NCBI GenBank assembly: GCA_963693365.1
Contig: CAVNZM010000001.1
Span: forward strand, 16,678,001-16,742,000
Reading direction: 5' to 3'
Length of the DNA stretch: 64,000 nucleotides
Source of the DNA: Amoebidium appalachense
Taxonomy: Eukaryota; Ichthyosporea
The translations under genes and the position numbers were made by a program. The notes under the pieces are model-generated. The model worked only from the letters and a program-made list of their open reading frames with translations, was not told the origin of the DNA and did no database searches. This document shows, piece after piece, positions 32,827-60,746 of this stretch (its first letter is position 1; each line of letters starts with the position of its first letter).

Positions 32827-33374
32827 GAAAAGCGGAATCCATGCCTGGGTCCCCCCAGGGGCTCGAGCCACTCGAAATAAGTAGACACCAGTCGTCTCCG
32901 ATGAGTATCAAAGACTCATTCAAGCAGGCAAGCATGACTTGGAATCGAATGCTGTCTCCGAGAGATTCACCAAACCCCGACTCTGCGGCGCGTACCCATT
33001 CGTTTGGGTACAAATAGGATCTGTGTGTACGTGTACAGGTGATGTTGTAAAATTTAATCTAGAATTTAAATAATGGCGAATGGTCTGGGGGGGTGTCTTC
33101 ATGCAGTGGATGGCACGACTCTGTTTCTGCCTTCGTTTTGTAAAATATATGGTTTTGTTACAGTTAAGACACGTGTGTTCTGTTGGTTATTCTCCTAGCA
33201 ATTATCTACGCAAAAGTCATGTATGCTGCAGCCATCAACCACGTGCAACCAACCCCCCCCCCCCCCCCACCCTTTATCCCCGTGATTCGCTCCTCACCTC
33301 CCCTTTCCACCACCGCACAGAGACACACACACACTGGGGACACCCACTACAAACACCCACACACCCACACACCT

Positions 33375-33442
<68 letters not shown>

Positions 33443-33471
33443 GCGCACGCGCGCGCACACACACACGCACA

Positions 33472-33529
<58 letters not shown>

Positions 33530-34883
33530 GCCCCTTCTCCCCCCCCCCTCCCCTCCCCCCCCCCCCCATCCCCAGCCCCCCTCCCCACACACATGTATGC
33601 GCTCACACACACACACACACACACACTAACACCATCGCCACCACCAGCACCACACAAGAAGCCCGTGCAGTACATGTGCTAGAAACACCTCCGCTGTCTG
33701 GCAACCATTTTAGCCAAGTGCTGTTTTTACTTAGAATGTTGGAAAGTGTAGGTCCTCGGGCAGTGTTTGCACGTCAGTATGCATTTTTTTTTCTTTTCCG
33801 GTTGTCCGTTTATATTGGGGTTAATTAGCTGGAGTCGGCATGTAAGCGTATAGGCTGAGCCCCTAATTCCTTCATGACGCAATGGCCTTATATCGATTAG
33901 CGTAGGTGCTAGTGTATGAGTATGCGGCTCATAGGTTATTGATGATGTTGGCATTCGAAAATACAATTATCGTATATACATGTGTTGAATCTTTGTAGTA
34001 ATTAATATTCCACTTGAGACTATATATGCATGCTGATTAGAACCACTGATGCAATTATTATAAGCTAATAGAAAAGTAGGAATTTTCACTGATCATCAAG
34101 AGTCACGAACCCCTGTACAGGCCAAAACTTTCCCAAGCGTCCATGTTGTAGTCAGAGTTGTCCCCCCCCCTCCCCCCCCCCCCCCCCCCCCCCCCCCCCG
34201 GCCCACCCCCCACCCCCCTCTCCCCTCCCTCTCCCTGGGGAGGGGTGCCGGCTCCCGGGCCAGGCTGGCACCCAGGATTATAGGCGGTCATGCACTGCTC
34301 TTATGTTTGGTTGCAATCAAGACGGGTCGCATTCTTTGGTCAGACAACATATATTGTCGCCACAGCTGCAAGGCCAGTACAGCTCATACGGACATAGTCT
34401 CTGATAGTTGTATCATGCACGTAGAGATCACATATGAAGGGCACTCTGTGCGACGAGTGGGACGATCTGAGCTTTCAAAGGTTCATTATAAGGGGCCTTA
34501 GGTTCATTCATGGATTAGTCTGTTTGTGTGACCCATCGTGTGCCCAAAACGGTGTCTGTTGATACACATCAAATACGGCCAAGACAGACAGTTGAGAAAA
34601 AAACGCAAAAAAGAAGGAACGTGAACGGTGGGACGAACACAATTATGTTGAAAGGTGGAGGGAACGGAGTGGCAAGCTGGGAAACCCTACTGCTGTGCAG
34701 CAATACACTTGAACCAACGGCCTCATAGGTGATAAAACATACAACAATCCTTCATGTCATTAACAATGTTTCTACACGTATCAATTTCAAGTGTGCTAAC
34801 ACGGCTTCACATACCGCCACTAACGACAACACTAGAACATTAGCAACATATAATTTCATACAAAGAACACCAACCCATATCCC
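32827..34883. other. convergent intergenic region
   Basis: Lies between the 3' ends of the PH-like gene (+) and the Spg1 gene (-). Contains an A/T-rich possible polyadenylation zone (33045-33075), a CA array with GCGC variants (33375-33528), poly(C) runs and complex AT-rich sequence 33.7-34.1 kb. No gene is supported. Confidence 0.55.
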
Positions 34884-39244
<4,361 letters not shown>

Positions 39245-41718
39245 TTTGAGGTTGTGTCTTTTCCTTCAGCAAAACGGGAACTGAGGTTATGTAATACACC
39301 CGTTTACTACAACGTTCAACCACCCAAAGCCTCGAGCTCACTCCGCAGCGAATCCCCTCAAAGCTCCCCGTTGATGCTCACACAACGGTATTTAGCCTTT
39401 ATCCTTTCCCTCTTTCACTACCACAACTATCGCTCTGTCCTACCAAACTCACTTTCCTCTTAGTGGGTCTTTCGTCTCTTTTGTACGTCGTACACTGAGA
39501 GAGCCGGAACTCGGAACTTCGGAAGGCTTCAACGCAAGCGGCGGCCCCGGGCGACAATGCATGGTGGATACCGTCACAGCCAATCAGATATAGAGATGAT
39601 TTAGAAGCATGATCAAGAACTAATCGTATGAGTTTGAGATTTGTCTCAGTGAGTCAGCGACTCAGCAGGATCACCGGAGTATGTTGACGACGTCGTTTGT
39701 CCAAGAGAGCACACTCATTCGTTTCGGTTTGCGATGAAAATATAGAAATTTTGTAGATTATAATTTCTTAAGGGCTTTACAGCTTCTAATATAAGCTCTC
39801 CTACACTTACATAACCTACTTACGATTGCGAGATAGCGGCATCACTGAGACCCTCCCACAAACCAATCATATGAGCCTATCTACAAATGCCAATTAGTCG
39901 TTAATACCGTTTATAATTGGTTGCAGACATTGAGCAAAGCTGATTGGGTTACACTGACTATTTTACAGTATTTTACATACCATATATGGTTCGTGTGGTT
40001 ACCATAGTGGATCACGGTGGGCACCGTGAAACAGGTGTGAGAGTTGGTGCAGTTTGTGACTTTCAGGACAGTGAATGTTGAAGGCATGCTCACAGAAAAA
40101 CTGCCTTTTTTGTCCTGTTTTCAGGTACACCATCCAGCAGGCACGGACTTAGCTGCAGCTGCGTGCACGTGCCGAGGTATTCTTGTGGGTTTTATGACCT
40201 CTTTAAATTTCTCTTTCTAGATAGATCTCTTTATCATTTCTTATTAGTGTGCCTGTGTTCTAGAATTCGAAGTGACGGAAGATGTTGGTAGAGACTCGTT
40301 ATGTTGACAAGTACTGCTGGGCACGAGCTGCAGTCAACCATGCAACGTTCCCATGAAGTTGGTCTTTCGCGCCATGCACTGCAGCAGGAGTGTCAAACAG
40401 AGCCGCAGAATGTAAAGTTCTAGTACTAGTTGTACGGAGCGCTAAACATTGCATCATTATAGGCTCAATAATTTTCGGGCCGTTTTAACGTGAAAGCTGG
40501 AAGGGCTAAAGAGGCGAAACAGATCATGATGGAGGGATGGAGGGGAGCTTCTTACTACTGTATTGGAAGGTGCACATATAGAGATATAGCGGAGCTCTTA
40601 TTAGCAGGCTAGCAGCCTGCCCATGGCTCCAGAGAGAAGCCATAAGAGCTCACTTTTACAACATGGTATGAGAAAAAGTGACTGCTTTGTTAGATTTAGA
40701 TTGTCCCCGGACCCAGAAAGGTATCTGGACGGTGTACTCACTAACATAGGTTCGCAACACTGATGGGTGATGAGGCGCAATGAGACGCCCATATGCATCA
40801 TGATGTTTTAGGAAAGCTCGTGATCAGTGCAGTAACAATTGAGTAGCGGGAGTGGGAAGGAAAAAGTGGGACATGCACGGGAGTCCGGCAGTGCTTCGAT
40901 GGGGTTCGTGTTGTTGACTACGCATGCCGCCTAGCTACAGCTGAATCAGTCTAATTATAATATCCCAAAACAGTTGCTGCACCTTGGACCTCATTCTCGT
41001 GCACCTGTTGGTGGAATGCCGAGCCGCTGTGATGAGCATAGTAGATGGAGCGAAGTGTTATCCATATGCTTGCATGGCCACGGGCCGTACATGGTGGTAC
41101 AACATCAGCCCTGGGGCCATTATATGCACGCGCATCTTCGGGGCTAGACTAGAGTTACTCTAGATCTGGCTGTTCTTTCGGTCTCCCGACCTCGAGACGC
41201 CAAGCTTAAGATTCCCCCCACATCAATTCTATTAATTCTATTCAAGGAAAGATTTTTTTGGGTGCCACTTGTGGGCTTCAGCACATGGCCAGTTAGTTTC
41301 TCAGACAGCTGGTGACAGGCAGCCGGTGCAGGTCAGCAAGGCACTTCATCGTGGCCTCATGAGGCTCAAGGCTTCAAGCGATCAACTTGGTGAGTTAGAG
41401 ATCTCTGTATTATCAGGAAACCAATCAGACTTGATGTAAACAGATCTTTACATCAGATTGATTGAGAATAAAAATGGCTCATCCAATCATCTAGTTGCTT
41501 GGTGGGCCATTGAAGATATACAAAGAGCCTTTCGCACTCGGAAGGATCACATCATCACAGTCACACGCAGAACACCAGAGCAACGTGCAGTGCGGAAACA
41601 GAGAGAAATCAACCCCAAACCACTGCAATCTACAGCAGCATCACTGTTTTTAGCAAAAGAGTTCTTCCATTTATTTCTATACATCTCACCATACGCGCCG
41701 CGCAAATACTACCCAAAG
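39245..41718. promoter_or_regulatory. divergent intergenic/promoter region, complex sequence
   Basis: This spacer separates the divergent Spg1 (-) and phosphodiesterase (+) genes and is almost free of homopolymers. CCAAT-type motifs occur at about 39580 (AGCCAATCAGATA), 39863 (AACCAATCATATG), 39941 (CTGATTGGG) and 41420 (AACCAATCAGAC). A plus-strand frame from 41458 runs into the phosphodiesterase start but lacks a signal of its own and is treated as 5' untranslated. No other gene is supported. Confidence 0.5.
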
Positions 41719-42461
41719 ATGACCACCAGATCCTCCCTCCTTGCAGCCACTTGCATGTACGCTACCACCCTCATGTGCCTCCCCACCTTTGCAATAGGAG
41801 TACCATCAACACCTGCACCAGCTGTTGCATCACCAAATTCACGTTTTCTGGTCCTTTCGGACTTTCACCTTGACCCATATTACGGCAGGCATGGTGCTCG
41901 CCATCCCTGCACAGACTCAAACAGCCCAAAATTTGGCGCGTTTTCATGCGATGCACCCATGTCTCTGGTGGATTTTACGCTACAGTCGGCAGCAGCTGTA
42001 ATACCTAACCCGGATTTTATTATTGTGTTGGGTGACTATGTGAGACACAACATGCAGACTACTGCGGACGGCAAGAGTGTTGTGGAGGTCATTCGCTCTA
42101 TCACGTTGGCTATTGAGAAATATTTTCCGAAGGTGAGTGAGTGAGCTCGTTATGGACATTGACACTGATGTGATATCATATCGGATTGCTCTCATAACGG
42201 CTTCGTGGAAGTATGTAGTAGGGCATAGTGGCCGGAGTATAGGATGATTAGATCTTTCTTCCGTGCTCTACAGTAGGGCATAGTGGCCGGAGTATAGGAT
42301 GATTAAATCTTTCTTCCGTGCTCTACACTTATTTTGTTTTTAATCCTTCTTTCCTTTTTTTTTTTTTTTTTTCTTTCTTTGCCGGGGAGTTAGGGCCCGG
42401 GGGAGGGGCGGGGGGGATGTGGGTAGGGAGAAGGGGGGGGGCGAGGGGGGGGGGGGGGGGG

Positions 42462-42529
<68 letters not shown>

Positions 42530-43008
42530 GGAGGGCCACATGTTCAGAAGATGCGCTCATGCATTGATCTCATATGAAACACCCTTACCAGTCCTAGGGT
42601 ACTCTAGCCAATGTGCAGTTGAGGTCGGTAATACCAGGGAGTAGTTTAATTCCTTAGGAATATTACGGGCCGGGTTAATGAAGAAGATACTGACTTTATA
42701 CACAAACTATTTGCAGGCCAAACAGCTTCACGGGCTCGAAAACATTCTCGGCAACAACGATTTTGTTGGTGACTATGAGTTTGCTGTGGATCCACGGCCC
42801 GCACATGACACGGTGTATGACTGGACGGACAGGCTGGCTAGGCAGACATGGGCTGAGTATTTGTCTGACGACCAGAAAACGTAAGTGGCTAATAGGATCG
42901 TGTGGTGCATTGAAAGTATTATATCCGTAGCTAAATTTAGTTAATAAAAACTCTGCTTCTCAGGGCTAAGTTGTTTTCTTTGTTGTTTTCAAGTCCCGAC
43001 CTTTGTCG

Positions 43009-43104
<96 letters not shown>

Positions 43105-43866
43105 TGTACGTGTGGGTGGGTGGATGGGTGTGTGGTTGCTTGCGTGCGCACCTGTAGGGGCAGGAGAAGGGAAGCCCCCCGCTCCAGAATCTGAATCTGG
43201 GATCCAAATATCCCCCCCCCCCCCACCACCACCACCACCACCACCACCACCACCACCACCACCACCACCACCCACCCCCCCACCCCCGCTCCTTTTTTTT
43301 TTTTTTTTTTTTTTTTTAGCACCAACTTGCCTTACAGCACACAGTAGATCTAATCATTCACATATCCCTCACAGGCAATTCAGTCACGGTGGCTTCTATA
43401 CGATGCAACCGGTCCCCGGCCTAAGTCTACTCTCGATTAACACCATCCCCTACTCCAACCAACACACTCCAAAATCGAGTAATCTCGACGATCCAATGGG
43501 CCAATTTGATTGGATGGCAAAAACACTTGCGCAAATTAGGACGGCTGGTGGAAAAGTGTATATCCTCGGTCATATCCCGCCCGTGGTAGATAGTCACGGC
43601 CACAAGCCCCTTTGGGAGTCGAAATATGTCGAGAAATATCTGGCCCTTGTGGATAGTTTTGTGGACGTGATTGCCGGGCAGATGTTTGGGCACACCCACA
43701 CGGATGAGTTCCGCACCTTTGATCTGAGTGAGTTCCCAGCCCCAGTGTTTGTTTTGTATCTCGGTGGCAATGTTGCACTATACGTTTATTTGGCCTTTTC
43801 ACGTTGTCTTACGTGTACCTTTCGTTGACATCCCCCCCCCCCTTCCCTTTCTCCCCGTGCTTACCC

Positions 43867-43920
<54 letters not shown>

Positions 43921-43923
43921 GTC

Positions 43924-43964
<41 letters not shown>

Positions 43965-44941
43965 CCCTTTTCATTTTTAAGCCTCGCCCACCCATGGTGT
44001 TAAATGCACACACAGATAAAGACCCCACGCACACAACACGAGATGTGTCCTGTAGCACTGCATGGCGCAGCTTGACATGGTACCAAAAACCACAGATACA
44101 CATTACCGACTCAGGCGTAGCGGAGTACTGCGGTATTGCCTCCACCCCCTACCCCCTACCCCCCCCCCCTCCCCCCCACCCCCCCTACCCCCCCCCCCCC
44201 CCTAACACACACACACACACACACACATTGTTTTTCATAAAAGTGAGCCTCTGAGTTGGAAAAGTTCCTCCCTTTTCAGCCCCGCCGGCACTGAAGATCT
44301 TGCTTCCCGAGCTAGCAAGCTAGTGTTCCGTGTTTGCCCAGATCTTAGTCGCATTGCGCACATGGCTAATCCGCTATGTGTCAACAGATCGCCCGGCAGG
44401 GAAACTGGTAACACCGCTTCTTTTGACCAGCTCTATATCCCCCGTCTACAACAACAACCCATCATTCCGAATTGTAAATTACGATTCTACCACCAAGACC
44501 CCCACCGACTTCAGCGTTTATGTGCTGGACATAATCGCCAAAAACAAAAACCCCACCACCACAAAATTCACGCTACAATACACAGCAGGCGAACTATATG
44601 GTATGCAGTCGCACAGCAACCAGAATTACAACCAGTTAGCACACAACTTTTTGAGCAACAACACCCAATGGGATCGCTTCTATCAGACGGCATACCGCAG
44701 CGGTGTTTCCCAGCCAGAATGTTCGGGAAAGTGCCGGTGGGATCAGGTGTGTGCCATGACCAATATTCGCATTGGTGACTATAACACCTGCTCGACCCAA
44801 TATTCCCCCAGCCCCGTTCCATCACCCACACCAGACCCGCATTCTGCCTCAGCCCCTATGGCCAATCAGAAAGAGGGTCAGTTGTCAACACTTATGGTTG
44901 CCACGTTGGCTATGCTATTTGTAGAGGGACTGCTTGTATAG
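41719..44941 (+). CDS. secreted acid-sphingomyelinase-like / endopolyphosphatase-type metallophosphoesterase (4 exons)
   Basis: Exons 41719-42132, 42717-42880, 43375-43755 and 44431-44941 join in phases 0,2,2 and give 489 residues. ATG 41719 is chosen because a signal peptide follows (SSLLAATCMYATTLMCLPTF). Metal-site motifs of the calcineurin-like fold are all present in order: LSDFHLDPYY, VLGDYV, LGNNDFV, ILGHIPP and FGHTHTDEF. The segment SISPVYNNNPSFRI and the Cys-rich end (ECSGKCRWDQVC) are typical of the ASMase-like family, which hydrolyses phosphodiesters of lipids or nucleotides outside the cell or in lysosomes. The third motif is GNND rather than GNHD/E, as in yeast endopolyphosphatase-type members, so the substrate is open. 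A Ser/Pro linker and final hydrophobic stretch (LMVATLAMLFVEGLLV) suggest a GPI anchor. Introns carry a 55-base duplication, poly(G) and (TGCG)n. Confidence 0.93.
42218..42327 (+). repeat. tandem duplication of a 55-base unit
   Basis: Two units beginning GTAGGGCATAGTGGCCGGAG and ending TTCCGTGCTCTACA, with one difference (AGATC / AAATC), in intron 1 of the phosphodiesterase gene. Confidence 0.92.
42440..42527. repeat. poly(G) tract, about 85 bases
   Basis: Nearly uninterrupted G with one A, in intron 1 of the phosphodiesterase gene. Confidence 0.93.
43007..43106. repeat. (TGCG)n tetranucleotide microsatellite
   Basis: About 24 units of the same tetranucleotide as at 25.2 kb, in intron 2 of the phosphodiesterase gene; followed by ACC repeats (43223-43271) and T27. 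Confidence 0.95.
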
Positions 44942-45592
44942 ATAGTCACGTGTGCATACATAGTATAATGTGGCTGGGCCTGATGATATTAATTAATACC
45001 CTGTTTTTCTCGTTCGGTTGCCCTGGTGTATCCACCCTTAGTATTCGTCGCCAGGAAAAATATGATTGTAAATTTATTAAGCAAACCGTGATGACTAATA
45101 ATCATTACACTGCTGAACTGCTGAAAATTGGCCGGGATGCTAGAAAGAAATTTGCCATAATATGGTACTAACGAAAAGCATCTGGATGATGAACATACAA
45201 GTACTACTTATATATGACCATATTGGTACTATTCGTCTGGCAGGCTTTCTTCGAAGGCCTTACATCAATCATACATGTGTACTGGAAACACTGCAGCTGT
45301 TACTGGATCAAAGCTGGGTAGATGCTGTGCATCCCAGACTGCAGCTATAAATAAGCGATCCACCAGAAGCTTCCAGTCGCAACTGCTAGTAGCAGGACCC
45401 AAAATAAACCCGAATGATACAACCGCAAAGTTTCTCCACAGAACCCCCCCGGATGCCCCCCCCTCCCCCCTCCCTTCCCCTCCGGGCCCTTCCCCCTCCC
45501 CTCTTCCCCAATGGCATCACATGGTACCCCTGCTGGAGGTGTGCAAGCCCATCTGAGAAACATCACCTGATAACTTCATTCGATGTTATTAT

Positions 45593-45635
<43 letters not shown>

Positions 45636-45847
45636 CCCCCCCCCCCCCCCCCCCCCCCACCCACCCACCCACCACCACCACCACCACCACTTTGCAGCCT
45701 TTGCGACTCAGTGTGCACGAGCACAGGAAAACTGTCCAATTCGTGGTTTACAAAACAGTTGCTGACAACGCTTACTTCAGCAGCTGATACTGCTTTATAG
45801 CAAGTCCCCCCCCTCACCCTCCCCCTCCCGGCCTTCCCAGCCCGTTC

Positions 45848-45884
<37 letters not shown>

Positions 45885-46354
45885 ACAACAACCACATGCA
45901 TGTGTGCACAGTCTCACATCGCGCACATTCTTATCATTGGTTGAATGGTATGGTCATGAATGGATCATTTTATTTTACATAAGTGGGAGGCCCACGGACG
46001 GTCGGCGTCTAATTAGGCATAGGCCCGGGGGGAAAATTTAACTGTTAACTTGAACTTGAGCGGTGAAATACTTTGCCGTGGATGGCTAAGGTGGTGGTAT
46101 TGGTCTAGTGCACATGGTGTCTGCTCCGGGGGAAAGGGGGGAGGGAGGACGGGGGGAAGAGCTTAAGTGACAAAGAGAGGACAGCTCAGAGCTCGGCGGA
46201 GATCAGTGGGGGAAGTGTGTGTGAGTACGTGTGTGTGTGGGGGGGGAGGGGGCATATAACTGTGATCTTTGCATTCCTTGCAGTGTTCTGTGTGGTTGCA
46301 ATAACTAACTATTCCCCCCCCCCCCCCCCCCCCCCCCCCTTTTTTTTCCCGGCC

Positions 46355-46392
<38 letters not shown>

Positions 46393-47540
46393 CCCCCCCC
46401 CCCCCAGGCCTTCCTTCCACCACGCGTGGCCGGCAGCCGCACTCGACGTCCCTCCGTGTACAGTATCTTCCCCAGTCATTTTAGAGATGTGTGTCCATGC
46501 GTTTTTGTGTGCCATGTTCAAGGGAACATTAGCATGGATGTTTGACCAGGGCCTTGTCAACTAAGAATACCGGATGCGGCGTGGTGGCCGGCAGCCGCAC
46601 TCGATGTCCCTCCGTGTACAGTAGCTTCCCCAGTCATTTTAGAGATGCGTGTCCATGCGTTTTTGTGTGCCATGTTCAAGGGAACGTTAGCATGGATGTT
46701 TGACCAGGGCCTTGTCAACTAAGAATATCGGATGCTCATGGCCATACGTGATGGTGGTGGAGCAGTGGTGGTTGTGGTTTGGGGAGGGGGGGGGGGGGGG
46801 GGGAGGAGGATCAGAAAACAGAACGAGATCTATCACACGTACGGATGGATGGGTGCACGATGCTGCTCGAGGGGGTGTCGGGGACACGATAGCCATCATT
46901 TCGGTCGTGAGGTTTTCAGTGATTACAGACTTGCTGAGAGGTGCAAAAGGGATTTCCCTGTGGTCCATAATCATGCCTGACATAAGGGAGGGGTGGGTGT
47001 GTGCGCCAGGGGGGAGGGGAGGGGAGGGGAGGGGGGGGAAGGGGAAGGAAACACGTCTGACAAGTTCGATTCCCCGAACTTTATTGCAATCCTGTTGCAA
47101 TGGCTGTCATAGCCCGTGACAGCCTGCCGATTTCTCCTTTTTTTGGGTTATACATTGTTTTTTATTTTTCAATCAACATGTTGGCGTAAGGCAAAAGCGC
47201 TTGTTTTTTTTTCTACGACTGTGCAGATGTGTGTGCTGTGTTTTGTTGTGTACGTGTGCAAATGAACCGGGAAAAAAGTGCAAGAAAATGGTGCTAAACC
47301 TAAGCCCACTCCCTCCCAGACACTGCAAAACAGAATGGGTCTTGCTCACCCAATTTGAAGAAGCCCCAGGCCTGTTCTAACAAGGAGGTACACGGGTTTG
47401 GTGCAAGCTGCATACGACACGAAAACGGACTCGAGCAGTGCTTCATTGTGAGTACTTGCGTGTTCCAATCATCATCTCCCCCCCCCCCCCCCCCCCCCCA
47501 ACCCCCCTCTACATCACATGCCCTGTTCTAAGTCGAAGAT
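44942..47540. other. convergent intergenic region with tandem duplication
   Basis: Lies between the 3' ends of the phosphodiesterase (+) and hnRNP L (-) genes. A possible polyadenylation signal AATAAA lies near 45402. It holds long C-runs (45595-45658, 45850-45883, 46316-46405) and a 158-base tandem duplication. No gene is supported. Confidence 0.55.
46426..46735 (+). repeat. tandem duplication, 158-base period
   Basis: Two units begin GTGGCCGGCAGCCGCACTCG (46426 and 46584) and end CTAAGAATA(c/t)CGGATGC; they differ at only a few positions (for example GTATCTTCC / GTAGCTTCC, ACATTAG / ACGTTAG), so the duplication is recent. No coding frame spans both units. Confidence 0.93.
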
Positions 47541-58417
<10,877 letters not shown>

Positions 58418-60746
58418 TTTAGGGCGAGAGAGAGAAAACTAAATGATAGCACCTAGATCCGGGAATCAATGACACGGACTACACAGGAAATAAAAGCAGA
58501 TCTTCTAAAACGCACGTGGGCACGTGTCCTTCGGAAAAGCCAAGTAGCCGACAGGTAGCAAAAGCGAAGCAGGGACGACAGTGGGGTGATGGGAGGCAGA
58601 GTATACAACACACCTCCATCCTCCTTTGCACGGGCAGAACCACTAAATTTGCCCTCCATCTTAACAGTAGGACAAAAGGGGTGCGGACGTGGGTAGCGCC
58701 TGTGTGTGGTTGGTGTATGTGTCTGCTGGCTCGTCGTTGAAGACTTCAGATGAACGGTGTGGTGGTGTGTGTTGTGTGTGTGTGCGTGCGTTATGTGCCT
58801 GTGGGTGTGTGCGTGCGGGTGGAGGGGTGGGTGTATGTGTGACGCGGTGTTCACGTGCACATGTGCATGCGTGCGTGTGTGTGTGGGTGCGTGTGTGTGT
58901 GTGTGTGCTCTTTGGGTGCGGCGCGTGCGCCTTTCTAGCAAGAGGCAAAAAGACTCAGTGGGGGCAAAAAAAAAGCGGAATGGCGCGCACGTGATTTGAG
59001 CAAGGGTGGTGCTTTGTCGAAGCCCCCCAGAAATGCTGATGTGAAACTTTACGTGAGTGGAAAAGCAGCCAATCCCCCAGGCCTGTATGAACTACCTACG
59101 CGTGATCTTTCTATTCAAGGAAGAGCACCGGTTCTGGCGCAGAACGCCTTTAAAAATAAACAAAAATTATCGGTTATCATTCTAGTGCCTGTTTACCAGT
59201 AGTGTCTGTTTTTGGACCAGTTGCCCCTGGCAGGCCAGGGCTTCCTATTGTAATTGTGGAGGCTGCGCATGTGCCATGGTTAAATGTTCATTGATCCATA
59301 TAGATAAGTTCGACCAATTTATGAAAATTCAATTTACAGCCCCCCCCAAAGTTCAGGCTTTGGCAAGCCTTTGAGCCATGCCGATCGATATCACTTGCAC
59401 ATATCAGTTGTAGTAGATATTGAGCAGTTGTTTTCAGCCGGGAAAACTTAGTTCGAGTTGAGGCGAAAGCATACAAGTATGTACACTAATTTTTTTTTTG
59501 GACTTTTATCGTCACAAAGTTTGTTTCTTTGTCTTGAAAAGAAAGCCAGCTCAACAATGCAGTGAGCAGGACCACTCAATGATCCATCCAAAGTATGTAC
59601 GTTCCTATTGGCTCGGAGTTTTCAAAAACACACCAACAGGGCCGTGACTTATATTTGTAACAGCTTTCCTATTGGAGCTTTATAGAATCATGAGACCAAG
59701 CCGACCCGAATCTCGGTTCGGGCAAAACCTTCGGACACGATTCGTTTTACATTAGGTCTATCTTGCAGTTTGTATGCATATGTGTGCTGACTCGTTTTAG
59801 GCTATTTCTTTTACACACACTAGGTCTTATTTGACAGCACTAATTATTTGATGCTGTTTCTGTGCTTCGAGCATGGTGATTTGATTTGTTCTACCTGGTT
59901 TGTGCGCACCTGCCCCGTCTTTTCTGTGAGCGAGCTCGTTGAGAACCATCATCATAAGCACTCGGGTATGCCCGTCATTCACTAGCTGTGCTTGTTTTTT
60001 TTCGACAAGGTATGAGGTCAGCAGTTTCTCTGGCAGTTTCCGTCAGCTAGGGTTGATACACTATTCTTCTGAATAGCGAGGTTTTCCCCGGGATTTCCGT
60101 TGCCGGCAAGGCCAACACTGCAACAGAACAAACACAAGAACATTAAGAATTTGCTGTCCTGTGGGTGTTTCAAGGACAAGGGGTGTCAAGAACCACTCTG
60201 GGTCTTGCGCTACATCGTATTCCAGAGGTATGCTAGAAAATATCAATCTTTTTAGTTCTTGGAGGCACGTGTTTTGGATTAGTCCGTCCATGAGAGATCC
60301 CTGGCGTTGTTTTAAAGCGTCCTACATCCTACGGTGTATACACCACACCCTGGTCTGCTTTTTACCTTTTGCTTTCTTTAGTAAATATGATATAAAAAAA
60401 ATCTGATTGTTATGATAAGTAGAAATCTGTGACATGTCTTTCCACGTGATTATTGGCCTATTGTAAATAAGTGAGTACTCGGTGTTGTCTTGTTTCCTTC
60501 TTACAACACATGCGTGGGCTTGGTAAGATTGGGTGCATGCACAATTGCAAGTTGATACCCGTACACAGTTCCACATATGCACATAAATGCACGTACACTA
60601 TTTCCCTTCCTCTCTCTCTCCATGCCCTTTTCCTCACTCTGTTCTCTCCCTCCCATCCAGAACTCGTGCTGTGTGTGGGGCAGCTATGACACGGACACGT
60701 TTCCAACGGCCAAGTTAGTTTGTCGGCAGCGGGCACGGCATCATTC
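58418..60746. promoter_or_regulatory. divergent intergenic/promoter region
   Basis: Separates the divergent hnRNP L (-) and Arg/Asp-rich (+) genes. CCAAT-type motifs occur near 59605 (CCTATTGGCTCG) and 59667 (CCTATTGGAGC). A strong acceptor (TTCTCTCCCTCCCATCCAG at 60659) suggests a 5' untranslated exon of the downstream gene at about 60660-60746. GT-rich sequence lies at 58760-58910. No protein gene is supported in between. Confidence 0.5.
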
